Below the pieces are notes generated by a model that was given only the letters and a program-made list of their open reading frames with translations, ran no database searches and was not told the DNA's origin. Of a stretch of DNA of 61,087 nucleotides, positions 16,901 through 23,451 are shown one piece after another. The translations under genes and the position numbers were made by a program. Every line of letters begins with the position of its first letter. The stretch's first letter is position 1. This DNA is from an uncultured Selenomonadales bacterium (GTDB taxonomy: Bacteria > Bacillota > Negativicutes > Selenomonadales > Selenomonadaceae), in the NCBI GenBank assembly GCA_900314765.1, contig OMWN01000009.1, positions 1 to 61,087 of the forward strand, written 5' to 3'.

Positions 16901-17132
16901 CATATCGAGTGCGGCGGGCGGCATCACCATCGACACCCTCTTCATCGACGAGGGATTTGGCTCGCTCGACGGCGACCTCCTCGACAACACCCTCGACATG
17001 CTCGGCGCGCTCTCTGAGGACGACAAGCTCATCGGCGTCATCAGCCATCGCGAGGAAATGAAAGCCATCGGCCGCAAAATCATCGTGACGAAATCGGCGA
17101 AAGGCAGCACCGCAAAAGTCGTCGTCGATTGA
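13938..17132 (+). CDS. sbcC: SbcC (Rad50-type) SMC-like ATPase subunit
   Basis: A 1064-residue ATPase that partners SbcD. N-terminal Walker A GQTGAGKTT (near residue 35). Long Ala/Glu/Lys/Arg-rich coiled coils follow, interrupted by the zinc hook CPVCG (about residue 530), where two molecules clasp a metal ion. C-terminal signature LSGGEKFMAALSLALG and Walker B TLFIDEGFGSLD. The length fits the family. It ends with a strong terminator 50 nt downstream. Confidence 0.95.
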   Translation: MKPLKLTMEAFGAYAERTEIDFTKLGDKGVFLITGQTGAGKTTIFDAIAYALYGETSAVADGREVRSMRSDFAAPLTDPRVELIFTHRGKRYEIKRWVHITQKTETAKATLEAEGMDPISDARKVTNYVQSELLHLSADEFKRVMMIAQGEFSDLLVDSDHKRGEILRKIFNTDKYRRMTEILKEKSNKARDEANASAERVLQQFSRVECDAKSEHAAPLEAEKNRYSDAKSFETADDMVKLLEAVIAEDEAASTARENDISERDKAARDLSAQLTQAEEINQTIRNRDAIKASVEKLKAVAPLYDKKRDELAVKKRANEMKPTAMTYERARETLEKSKTECEAAARAQEAAQRAARAKQSAAAEAEKSRSDAEAKRDKAAQMKRDEEKYENRDVLRADEARLARDIATKEREQATAREAIEKARAFIEQHAGADEAHKDAMEKRMAAEQRHERIADEMSELKNLHEVVVPKFKSLAGDWQRKTDAQKAIATKHTSLDGFIKAEREKINRNKFGIIAENLHDGEACPVCGSLTHPRLAVKADGVMTEAELEKKEKELEALTKKKSAADNAASLAEGNCRENAKHLRETANKLLSKIKQNGDMALAYYTVITIDKPSMHDVYAIISRAAADMGAALDDATRELERAKSDEARLADIAASVKRAADEEKARRDTLDVIGKSIAGFTARLAETRGKLDGVKGLAFETLKDAKDARVALEREAERIFTAIDAAQAAEVKAKNEETAAVTRRSLADEAQARATEETGKATRALEAALKAAGFTDYDAYRAAVPKAGELDTLEADIKVYDDSVKTSAARLGEAERAAAGKEPQDEAKLKAALAEANEALAKLRKENQDTSTRLKINRDTKRTIEAESAHQKKARDKAGLMDSIYNFVAGSNKDGYGSKLSLEEYVQRSGLRGIIDAANTQFDRMSGGKFEFTEHEMGTGKKNEKNALDLSVVDMMTNKTRDVKTLSGGEKFMAALSLALGMADTISSAAGGITIDTLFIDEGFGSLDGDLLDNTLDMLGALSEDDKLIGVISHREEMKAIGRKIIVTKSAKGSTAKVVVD

Positions 17133-17178
17133 GGCGCAAAGCGGAATATTCTAATATGAAGGAAACTTGAGTAAAATG

Positions 17179-17231
17179 AAAAGAGAACTGTGCAGCAGCG
17201 AAAAATCGCTAACTGCAATAGTTCTCTTTTG
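17179..17231 (+). terminator. Intrinsic terminator of sbcDC
   Basis: Outer stem AAGAGAACT/AGTTCTCTT with an inner TGCAG/CTGCA stem, followed by TTTTGTTTT. It lies right after sbcC. Confidence 0.7.
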
Positions 17232-17252
17232 TTTTGCGACGAACTAGCACGA

Positions 17253-17465
17253 CCCTCTCCGCCCCCTGCGGGGGCACCTCCCCCAGAGTGGGAGGCATAG
17301 CGAAAGCGGTGCGTTACGGTGTGATTAAGAACGAACATAAAGCCTTCCTTTCATATAGTAAGAAGGGCATCAGTTTTACGATTCAGCTAGTGTAAATAAT
17401 TTCAGCGTCTGTGACGCCAGCCTCCCCAATGGGGGAGGTGCCGAGCGAATGCGAGGCGGAGAGGG
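17253..17465 (+). repeat. R1 element copy 3 (forward, short tip)
   Basis: 213 bp, the smallest copy. It has CCCTCTCCGCCCCCTGCGGG at the left and GAGGTGCCGAGCGAATGCG plus GGCGGAGAGGG at the right. It lies between sbcC and the EamA gene. The rest of 17133-17665 holds a terminator, unremarkable AT-rich DNA and the EamA promoter. Confidence 0.85.
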
Positions 17466-17585
17466 TTGGTTATGTCGTAATTGGCTAAAGGCATCACAGT
17501 GGTTCAGACTTGGGATTTTCATAAAAAATATTTGACAACACTTTAATGAATCCGTGAGAGAAATTCTTGCGGATTCATTTTTTAG

Positions 17586-17645
17586 TTGCAATATCCCCCT
17601 GCAGGGGTTATAATCGATAGAAGGAAATAACCCCCATAGGGGGAT
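17586..17645 (+). promoter_or_regulatory. EamA promoter with two C5/G5 palindromes (CsoR/RcnR-like operator candidates)
   Basis: TTGCAA (17586-17591), a 17-bp spacer and TATAAT (17609-17614) form a strong promoter. The spacer is largely filled by the palindrome CCCCTGCAGGGG (17596-17607), flanked by AT. A second palindrome CCCCC-ATA-GGGGG (17631-17643) follows just after the expected transcription start. AT-flanked G/C tracts in a two-fold arrangement resemble the operators of the CsoR/RcnR/FrmR repressor family. No such repressor gene is in the window, so the regulator is inferred. Confidence 0.55.
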
Positions 17646-17665
17646 AGATAAAGGAAGGTTTTAAA

Positions 17666-18685
17666 ATGGCTTTTCATTCAAGCGACTATCAGACAGAAGT
17701 CGCATATAATCCGTTCGCGCGCCTGCGCATGGCCATCGTCGCGACGCGCAAAAATGGCAGCATGATGGTGTGGGGTGTGCTCGCCGCCATCGGCGCATCG
17801 CTTGCATTCACGCTCATGGACGTTTTCGTCAAGGCCATGCCCGACATACCGTCGAGCGAGCTGACATTTTTCCGTGGCGTCGTCGGGCTCCTTGTTATCC
17901 CCCTCCTATGCATGAGGACGGGCGAGGCATTCTTCACGCATCACAATAAGCGGCTCCTTTGCCTGCGCGGCTTTTTCGGCAGCATGGGGCTCCTCTTTTA
18001 TTTCCTCTCAATACATGGCCTGACACTCGGCGACTCGCAGATACTCGCGCAGCTCTCGGCGTTCTTCATGTGCATCCTCTCGCCGATATTCCTGCATGAG
18101 CGACTGCCTCTGCGCGCCGTGCCCGCGCTCGTCATCATCACGGCTGGCACATTCTCCGTCATCGAGATTTGGAACTTCTCCTCGTTCAACATATACGCGC
18201 TCTACGGCATAGCGGGGGGATTTTGCTCCGCCGCCGCGTACATCGTCATCAGCACGCTCGCCGAGCGCGGCATGAAAAACGGCACGGAGATTGTCTTCTA
18301 CTTTCAGATTTTCAGCATCATCATCGGCCTCGCGCTCATGGATGGCTTCGTCATGCCGCACGGCCTCGAGTGGCTTTGGATTTTCGGCATGGGCGTCATG
18401 GCGCTCGCCGCGCAAATGCTCATGACATGGGCGTTCCAGCATATCAACTCCATACTCGTCTCGTTCCTCATGTACACGGAAATACTGTTCCACATCCTCT
18501 CGGGCTGGGCGCTCTGGGGCGAGCGCATGGGGATATACTCATGGATCGGCGGCACGCTCATCGTCCTCGGCTCCATGATGCTCCTCGTCTACAAGCCGCG
18601 CGACGACAAGAGACGCAGCACACACGTCATCGTCGGCGACAAAAAAACAGAAGAAAATGACAGCACACTGCCACAAACAGTGTGA
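17666..18685 (+). CDS. EamA/DMT-family membrane exporter
   Basis: A 339-residue protein of the drug/metabolite transporter superfamily with two EamA repeats (about residues 35-165 and 180-315) and ten predicted helices (WGVLAAIGASLAFTLMDVF, ELTFFRGVVGLLVI, YGIAGGFCSAAAYIVIS and others). Both the N-terminal 30 residues and the charged C-tail (KPRDDKRRSTHV...) are cytosolic-looking. Substrates of such proteins range from amino acids to metabolites and dyes, so none is assigned. The ribosome site is AAAGGAAGG before ATG 17666. The unusual promoter suggests induction by a metal or reactive small molecule. It stands alone between terminators. Confidence 0.88.
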   Translation: MAFHSSDYQTEVAYNPFARLRMAIVATRKNGSMMVWGVLAAIGASLAFTLMDVFVKAMPDIPSSELTFFRGVVGLLVIPLLCMRTGEAFFTHHNKRLLCLRGFFGSMGLLFYFLSIHGLTLGDSQILAQLSAFFMCILSPIFLHERLPLRAVPALVIITAGTFSVIEIWNFSSFNIYALYGIAGGFCSAAAYIVISTLAERGMKNGTEIVFYFQIFSIIIGLALMDGFVMPHGLEWLWIFGMGVMALAAQMLMTWAFQHINSILVSFLMYTEILFHILSGWALWGERMGIYSWIGGTLIVLGSMMLLVYKPRDDKRRSTHVIVGDKKTEENDSTLPQTV

Positions 18686-18700
18686 AGTTGTGGGAAATAT

Positions 18701-18737
18701 AAAATCCGACCGTGATTTTTCGCAGTCGGATTTTTCA
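18701..18737 (+). terminator. Intrinsic terminator of the EamA gene
   Basis: AAAATCCGAC...GTCGGATTTTT, a 9-10 bp stem with a T run. Almost the same hairpin recurs at 19521-19558 and, with changes, at 58100-58137. Confidence 0.8.
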
Positions 18738-18851
18738 CTTTATATGGAGTTCCTTTCCACGATGCGTGCTATGACATATTCTGTCAAAACTGTAGCACTT
18801 GCCTGCTTTTCGAAAATGTTATAAAATTATCTCCAAAGGGAGGTACTCGTG

Positions 18852-19139
18852 ATGCAAATAATTGACACGTTCCTCAAAAACAGAAAGCACGCCAACGACC
18901 AAATGGACAGCTTGAACGATAAGCTGTTCAAGACGTTTGGTCATTCGCCCATCTATAGGGCGTGGGGCGTTATCGTCATCATTGGTTTCAGCTTTGTGTT
19001 TTCGTGCATTATCACATTCGTGTTGTCAATTCTGTTGTCCGCTTTTGGCCTGTTCTCTCCGACCGTTTTTTGGATTCTCGCGGCGCTGTTCACGTTCATG
19101 ATTGCGAGAAAGCCTATCGGGAATTTTTGGGCTAAATGA
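18852..19139 (+). CDS. Small two-helix membrane protein, unknown function
   Basis: 95 residues starting at ATG 18852 (a GTG codon lies 3 nt earlier). The ribosome site GGGAGG lies 8 nt upstream. The N-terminal third is polar and charged (FLKNRKHANDQMDSLNDKLF). Two hydrophobic segments follow (about residues 40-63 and 68-83), and the end is IARKPIGNFWAK. I recognise no family. It has its own upstream spacer after the EamA terminator and is followed by R1 copy 4. Confidence 0.6.
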   Translation: MQIIDTFLKNRKHANDQMDSLNDKLFKTFGHSPIYRAWGVIVIIGFSFVFSCIITFVLSILLSAFGLFSPTVFWILAALFTFMIARKPIGNFWAK

Positions 19140-19217
19140 CGCCAATCGTCTTTATGCCATTGTCCTCAGATATTTCTCGCTATTGATGATTTGCATATTG
19201 AGCGTAATATGCGCTGA

Positions 19218-19473
19218 CCCTCTCCGCCCCCTGCGGGGGCACCTCCCCCAGAGTGGGAGGCATAGCGAAAGCGGTGCTTCACGGTGTGATAAAAAATGAA
19301 CATACGACCTTCACTTCATATAGAGTAAGCTGCATGATTCCGATTTCGAGAGGAACGTGCAGGGAATTGCACTTTCTCTCATGAATCGATTCAGCTAGCG
19401 TAAATAATCTCAGTGTCTGTGAAGCCAGCCTCCCCAATGGGGGAGGTGCCGAGCGAATGCGAGGCGGAGAGGG
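19218..19473 (+). repeat. R1 element copy 4 (forward, short tip)
   Basis: 256 bp with full forward ends. It lies 5' of the MmeI-like gene, while copy 5 lies 3' of it in the same orientation. The remaining parts of 19140-19673 contain only the orphan terminator at 19521-19558. Confidence 0.85.
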
Positions 19474-19520
19474 TCGTCTTTATGCCGTCTTTTGCTGAGC
19501 ATCACTCCATTCACTCGCAC

Positions 19521-19558
19521 AAAAAATCCGACCGCGATTTTTCGCAGTCGGATTTTTC
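19521..19558 (+). terminator. Orphan intrinsic terminator
   Basis: AAAAAATCCGACCGCG...TCGCAGTCGGATTTTTC. It is nearly identical to the EamA terminator but has no gene directly upstream, only an R1 element. It could be a leftover of a duplicated segment, and it stops read-through into the restriction gene. Confidence 0.65.
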
Positions 19559-19673
19559 TTTGCGCGCCCACTTTCCCATTACAAAATTTTCTCCCCTCTC
19601 ACATTTTTGCAGGGATTTTCAAGCGAACGGCGAATTATAATATCACACACAACAAATTTTTGAGGTGAGCTGT

Positions 19674-22457
19674 ATGAATAACGAGCAGAAAGCGGCGGAA
19701 GCATTCGCGAAGAAGTGGGCGGGGAAGGGCGACGAGAAGCAGGACAGCCAGCGGTTTTGGATTGAGCTCCTCGGCACAGTGTACGGCGTCGAGAACCCCG
19801 CCGAGTTCGTGCGCTTCGAGCAGCGCGTGAAGCTCAGCCACACGAGCTACATTGACGTGATGATACCCGCGACGCACACGATGATAGAGCAGAAGAGCCT
19901 CGGCAAAGACCTCTCCGCGCCGATACGCCAGAGCGACGGCACGATGCTCAAGCCCATAGAGCAGGCGAAGCGCTACGCCGCCGCGCTCCCGTATTCCGAC
20001 CGTCCGCGCTGGATCGTCTCGTGCAACTTCGCCGAGTTCCAAATCTACAACATGGAGCGGCCAAACGACGAGCCCGAGCGCGTCGCCCTCAAAGACCTCG
20101 GCAACGAATACTACCGCCTCAAGTTCCTCGTCGACGTCAAGGACAGCCACATACAGCGCGAAATGCAAATCTCGCGCGACGCGGGCACGCTCGTCGGCAA
20201 AATCTACGACGCCCTCCTGCCGTGCTACGGCGCCGCCCCGACCGCCAAAGACCTGCAGGACCTCAACAAGCTCATCGTGCGCCTCGTCTTCTGCTTCTAC
20301 GCCGAGGACGCGGGGCTCTTCGGCGGCAGAAACGCGTTCCGCGACCTCATGGAGACATTCAACGCCGAAAACTTCCGCCTCGCGCTCATCACGCTGTTTC
20401 ACGTGCTCGACCAGAAAGAAGACGCGCGTGACAAATTCATGGACAAAAAATTCGCCGCATTTCCCTACGTCAATGGCTCGCTTTTCACCGAGGACGTCCC
20501 CGTGCCGCCCATCGACGAGGCCACGCGCCGACTCATTTTGGACGAAGGCTGCGGCTTTGACTGGTCGAAAATCAGCCCGACCATATTCGGCGCCATATTC
20601 GAGAGCACGCTGAACCCCGCGACGCGCCGCCACGGCGGCATGCACTACACCAGCATTGAAAACATCCACAAAGTCATCGACCCGCTGTTCCTCGACGACT
20701 ACAAAGAAAAATTTCAGGCCGCCATGAGCATCAAGAAAAAGGCCGAGCGCCGCGACGCACTCATGCGCCTGCAGCGCGAGCTCGCGTCCGTCAAATATTT
20801 CGACCCCGCCTGCGGCAGCGGCAATTTCCTCACAGAGTCCTACCTCTCGCTCCGCCGCCTCGAGAACGACATCCTGCGCGAAGTGCTCACCGACAGCGCG
20901 GGCACGGGCGCACTTGGCCTCGAATTCGCCGACGAAAGCGAGAGCTTCATCCAAGTCTCCATAAAACAGTTCCACGGCATCGAAATCAACGACTTCGCCG
21001 TCTCCGTCGCAAAGACCGCCATGTGGATTGCCGAGGCGCAAATGCTCGAAGAGACCGAGACCATCGTCCACCAGCGAATAGAATTCCTGCCGCTCACCAC
21101 CAACGCCAACATCCACGAAGGCAACGCCCTCACGATGGACTGGCGCGCCGTCCTGCCGCCGACGGACGACGTCAAAATCATGGGCAACCCGCCGTTCGTG
21201 GGATATTCGCTTCAATCGAAGGAACAAAAAGCCGACATGCTCGCGACCTACGTCGATGAAAATGGCAAGCCCTACAAAAAAGCGGGCAAAATTGACTACG
21301 TTGCGGCGTGGTACTACAAAGCCGCTGAATATATGCAGGGTCACGCCATACGCGCGGCGTTCGTCTCGACGAACTCCATCACGCAGGGCGAGCAAGTCGC
21401 GGACGTCTGGGAGCCGCTGTACAATCGTTTCGGCATACACATCGATTTCGCCTATCGCACATTCCGCTGGGACAGCGAATCAACAAGCAAGGCGCACGTC
21501 CATGTCGTTGTTATTGGATTTAGCTCATGCGAATACAATAAGGACAAACTTCTGTTTACCGACAACACCGCAAATATCGTCAAAAATATAAACCCATACT
21601 TGATTGACGCGTCATTGCTTTTCGTCAAGAGTATGAAAAATGCAATTTGCGATGTGCCCGAAATGATAACGGGAAACAGACCTGCGGACGGCGGCGCGCT
21701 GATAATCGAGCAAGGTGACTATGACAAATTTGTAGCAGAGGAACCGAAAGCCATTCCATATATAAAGAAATTCATTGGCTCAAAAGAATTTATAAACGGT
21801 ATACCGAGGTGGTGCTTATGGCTTGTTGGTGTGTCGCCGTCGGAAATTCGCAAAATGCCATTGGTTGCGAAACGGGTTGCAGCGTGCAGAGAGAACAGAC
21901 TGGGCGGTGCACCCGACAGGCAGAAATTAGCCGATACGCCGACAATTTTCAGAGAGACGAATAACCCCGATTACTTCATAGTTGTGCCCAAGGTTTCATC
22001 AGAGCGCAGAAGATATGTTCCTATGGGATTTCATGGCAACGACGTAATAGCAAGTGATTTACTTTTTATAATCCCAAATGGGAGTATTTACCATTTTGGC
22101 GTCCTCGAGTCGAACGTGCACATGGCATGGATGCGAGCCGTCGCGGGGCGATTAAAGAGCGACTATCGCTATTCAAGGGATGTCGTCTACAACACATTCC
22201 CGTGGCCGACACCGACAGACGAGCAGCGCACGGACATAGAGCGCACAGCGCAGAGCATACTCGACGCGCGCGCACTCTACCCCGAAAGCAGCCTCGCCGA
22301 CCTCTACGACGAAGTCCTCATGCCGAAAGAACTCCGCGAGGCGCACCGCGCCAACGACCGCGCCGTCATGCGCGCCTATGGATTTTCCACGAAGATGAGC
22401 GAATCCGAATGTGTCGCAGAGCTAATGAAGATGTACGAGGAGCTCACGAGAGGATGA
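19674..22457 (+). CDS. MmeI-like (type IIL) restriction-modification enzyme
   Basis: A single-chain 927-residue protein that should both methylate and cleave DNA. Domain order as in MmeI: an N-terminal nuclease with a D-x10-E-x-K pattern (YIDVMIPATHTMIEQKS, about residues 60-75); a helical spacer; a gamma-class adenine methyltransferase with the SAM motif FDPACGSGNFL (about residue 377) and catalytic NPPF (IMGNPPFVGYS, about residue 504); a target recognition domain (about 620-820); and a C-terminal helical part. In this family one subunit does everything and methylates one strand. The start ATG 19674 has GAGGTGAG upstream. The recognition region is visibly more AT-rich than the rest, suggesting it was swapped in. 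R1 repeats bracket the gene. Confidence 0.87.
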   Translation: MNNEQKAAEAFAKKWAGKGDEKQDSQRFWIELLGTVYGVENPAEFVRFEQRVKLSHTSYIDVMIPATHTMIEQKSLGKDLSAPIRQSDGTMLKPIEQAKRYAAALPYSDRPRWIVSCNFAEFQIYNMERPNDEPERVALKDLGNEYYRLKFLVDVKDSHIQREMQISRDAGTLVGKIYDALLPCYGAAPTAKDLQDLNKLIVRLVFCFYAEDAGLFGGRNAFRDLMETFNAENFRLALITLFHVLDQKEDARDKFMDKKFAAFPYVNGSLFTEDVPVPPIDEATRRLILDEGCGFDWSKISPTIFGAIFESTLNPATRRHGGMHYTSIENIHKVIDPLFLDDYKEKFQAAMSIKKKAERRDALMRLQRELASVKYFDPACGSGNFLTESYLSLRRLENDILREVLTDSAGTGALGLEFADESESFIQVSIKQFHGIEINDFAVSVAKTAMWIAEAQMLEETETIVHQRIEFLPLTTNANIHEGNALTMDWRAVLPPTDDVKIMGNPPFVGYSLQSKEQKADMLATYVDENGKPYKKAGKIDYVAAWYYKAAEYMQGHAIRAAFVSTNSITQGEQVADVWEPLYNRFGIHIDFAYRTFRWDSESTSKAHVHVVVIGFSSCEYNKDKLLFTDNTANIVKNINPYLIDASLLFVKSMKNAICDVPEMITGNRPADGGALIIEQGDYDKFVAEEPKAIPYIKKFIGSKEFINGIPRWCLWLVGVSPSEIRKMPLVAKRVAACRENRLGGAPDRQKLADTPTIFRETNNPDYFIVVPKVSSERRRYVPMGFHGNDVIASDLLFIIPNGSIYHFGVLESNVHMAWMRAVAGRLKSDYRYSRDVVYNTFPWPTPTDEQRTDIERTAQSILDARALYPESSLADLYDEVLMPKELREAHRANDRAVMRAYGFSTKMSESECVAELMKMYEELTRG

Positions 22458-22541
22458 TAGTGGGCGAGAAAGCAAAAGGAAGCAGCGAAAGAAAAAGATG
22501 AAGCGAAAGTGAAGGTAACGAAAAAAACGAAAGTGCGCCGA

Positions 22542-22816
22542 CCCTCTCCGCCCCCTGCGGGGGCACCTCCCCCAGAGTGGGAGGCATAGCGAAAGCAGTG
22601 CTTCACGGTGTGATTGAAAACGAACAGCAGACCTTCACTTCGGATAGAGCAAGCCATACGATTTCAGTTACAATGAAAAGTGAAAGTAATTGCGCTTTTG
22701 CCAGTGTATCGATTCAGCTAGTATAAATAATCACAGCGTCTGTGGAGGTAGCCTCCCCAATGGGGGGCAAACATGCCAGTGGCATGTTTGCGCGAGCGAA
22801 TGCGAGGCGGAGAGGG
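22542..22816 (+). repeat. R1 element copy 5 (forward, long tip)
   Basis: 275 bp with the GCAAACATGCC/GGCATGTTTGC hairpin in the right tip. It follows the MmeI-like gene. Confidence 0.85.
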
Positions 22817-22833
22817 TTATGCGCTTTACAAAC

Positions 22834-22868
22834 AAAAAACGACCGCGAAAAAAAGCGGTCGAGTTTTG
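22834..22868 (+). terminator. Hairpin terminator before the small two-ORF operon
   Basis: The 7-bp stem CGACCGC/GCGGTCG with an A-rich loop and AGTTTTG. It may close read-through from the MmeI-like gene. Confidence 0.55.
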
Positions 22869-22922
22869 TAATGAACTGTTATTTTTATGAAAGAAATTAC
22901 GCAACAGAAAGAGGTGCTGTAA

Positions 22923-23108
22923 ATGGCCACATCAAGCGTAACTCATAATTTTGTGATAACAACAAACGAGGGTGTCGAAAAATTCGTAAGCGCAATGGAG
23001 GTAGCAGAAAAAGAGCATTTTCCTGCGATAAAAGTCAATGGGCGCAGATGGACGGACGCGAAGGAAATAGCATTGCTCATGAAAAAGAGGAGGCGGAACG
23101 ATGCTTAA
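22923..23108 (+). CDS. Small protein, possible antitoxin-like
   Basis: 61 residues (MATSSVTHNFVITTNEGVEK..., basic end MKKRRRNDA) with the ribosome site AGAGGTG. Charge pattern and size resemble the first gene of small toxin-antitoxin operons, but I do not recognise a family. Its last 8 nt overlap a second tiny ORF that has a strong AGGAGG site, which implies translational coupling. Confidence 0.5.
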   Translation: MATSSVTHNFVITTNEGVEKFVSAMEVAEKEHFPAIKVNGRRWTDAKEIALLMKKRRRNDA

Positions 23109-23175
23109 TTCGCTTTATGTCGCAAATGTTAAAGATTATTATAGCCATTCCTTGGCGCGCAAAGGCTTCAAATAA
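23101..23175 (+). CDS. 24-residue coupled ORF, probably a truncated second gene
   Basis: ATG 23101 is preceded by AGGAGGCGGAACG, an excellent ribosome site inside the upstream gene. The frame reads MLNSLYVANVKDYYSHSLAR and stops after 24 codons. It may be a genuine micro-protein or the stump of a toxin gene cut by deletion, since the following 90 nt have stops in all useful frames. Confidence 0.35.
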   Translation: MLNSLYVANVKDYYSHSLARKGFK

Positions 23176-23265
23176 TTCTTTTTCAAGTCGCAGATATTCT
23201 AAAAACTGTTCAGCTTTAGAAAACATGTTAGCTAAGCTCTTTCATATAATCTCCATAAGGACATG

Positions 23266-23335
23266 AAAAAAGCGGGGAACTTCCCCGCCGGTGATGGACC
23301 TGGGTCATAAGACCAGCCCTCTTACTAGCTTAAGT
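23266..23335 (+). other. Unidentified structured element upstream of the ASKHA gene
   Basis: Consecutive short stems: GCGGGGAA-c-TTCCCCGC (23272-23288), GGT-gatgg-ACC, and CTGGGTC-ataa-GACCAG, then CCCTCTTACTAGCTTAAG. No T run follows. The arrangement looks like a conserved RNA fold rather than random spacer. It vaguely recalls RNAs of small type I toxin loci, but no hydrophobic mini-protein was found. The rest of 23176-23451 is AT-rich, with a coding-looking stretch (ALASSKLYDNFDSFIIAAEE) in frame with the next gene that may be a gene remnant. Confidence 0.3.
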
Positions 23336-23451
23336 ATATATGTTCATGTTGGTCTTGTCAAACAGAATTTGATAAAGAATTTGCGTTGGCGAGTTCTAAG
23401 TTATATGATAATTTTGATTCATTTATAATTGCAGCGGAAGAGGCGGGGAGA

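Noticed and set aside
19635-21440. 601-codon minus-strand frame opposite the MmeI-like gene, and similar ones at 14748-15791, 26308-27366, 38157-39689
   Set aside because: All lie antisense to genes with recognisable motifs, have low-complexity Arg/His/Val composition and lack start signals.
23386-23451. N-terminal extension of the ASKHA protein (ALASSKLYDNFDSF...)
   Set aside because: It looks coding, but the only starts are weak TTG codons and the ferredoxin domain begins exactly at ATG 23452. Noted as a possible gene remnant only.
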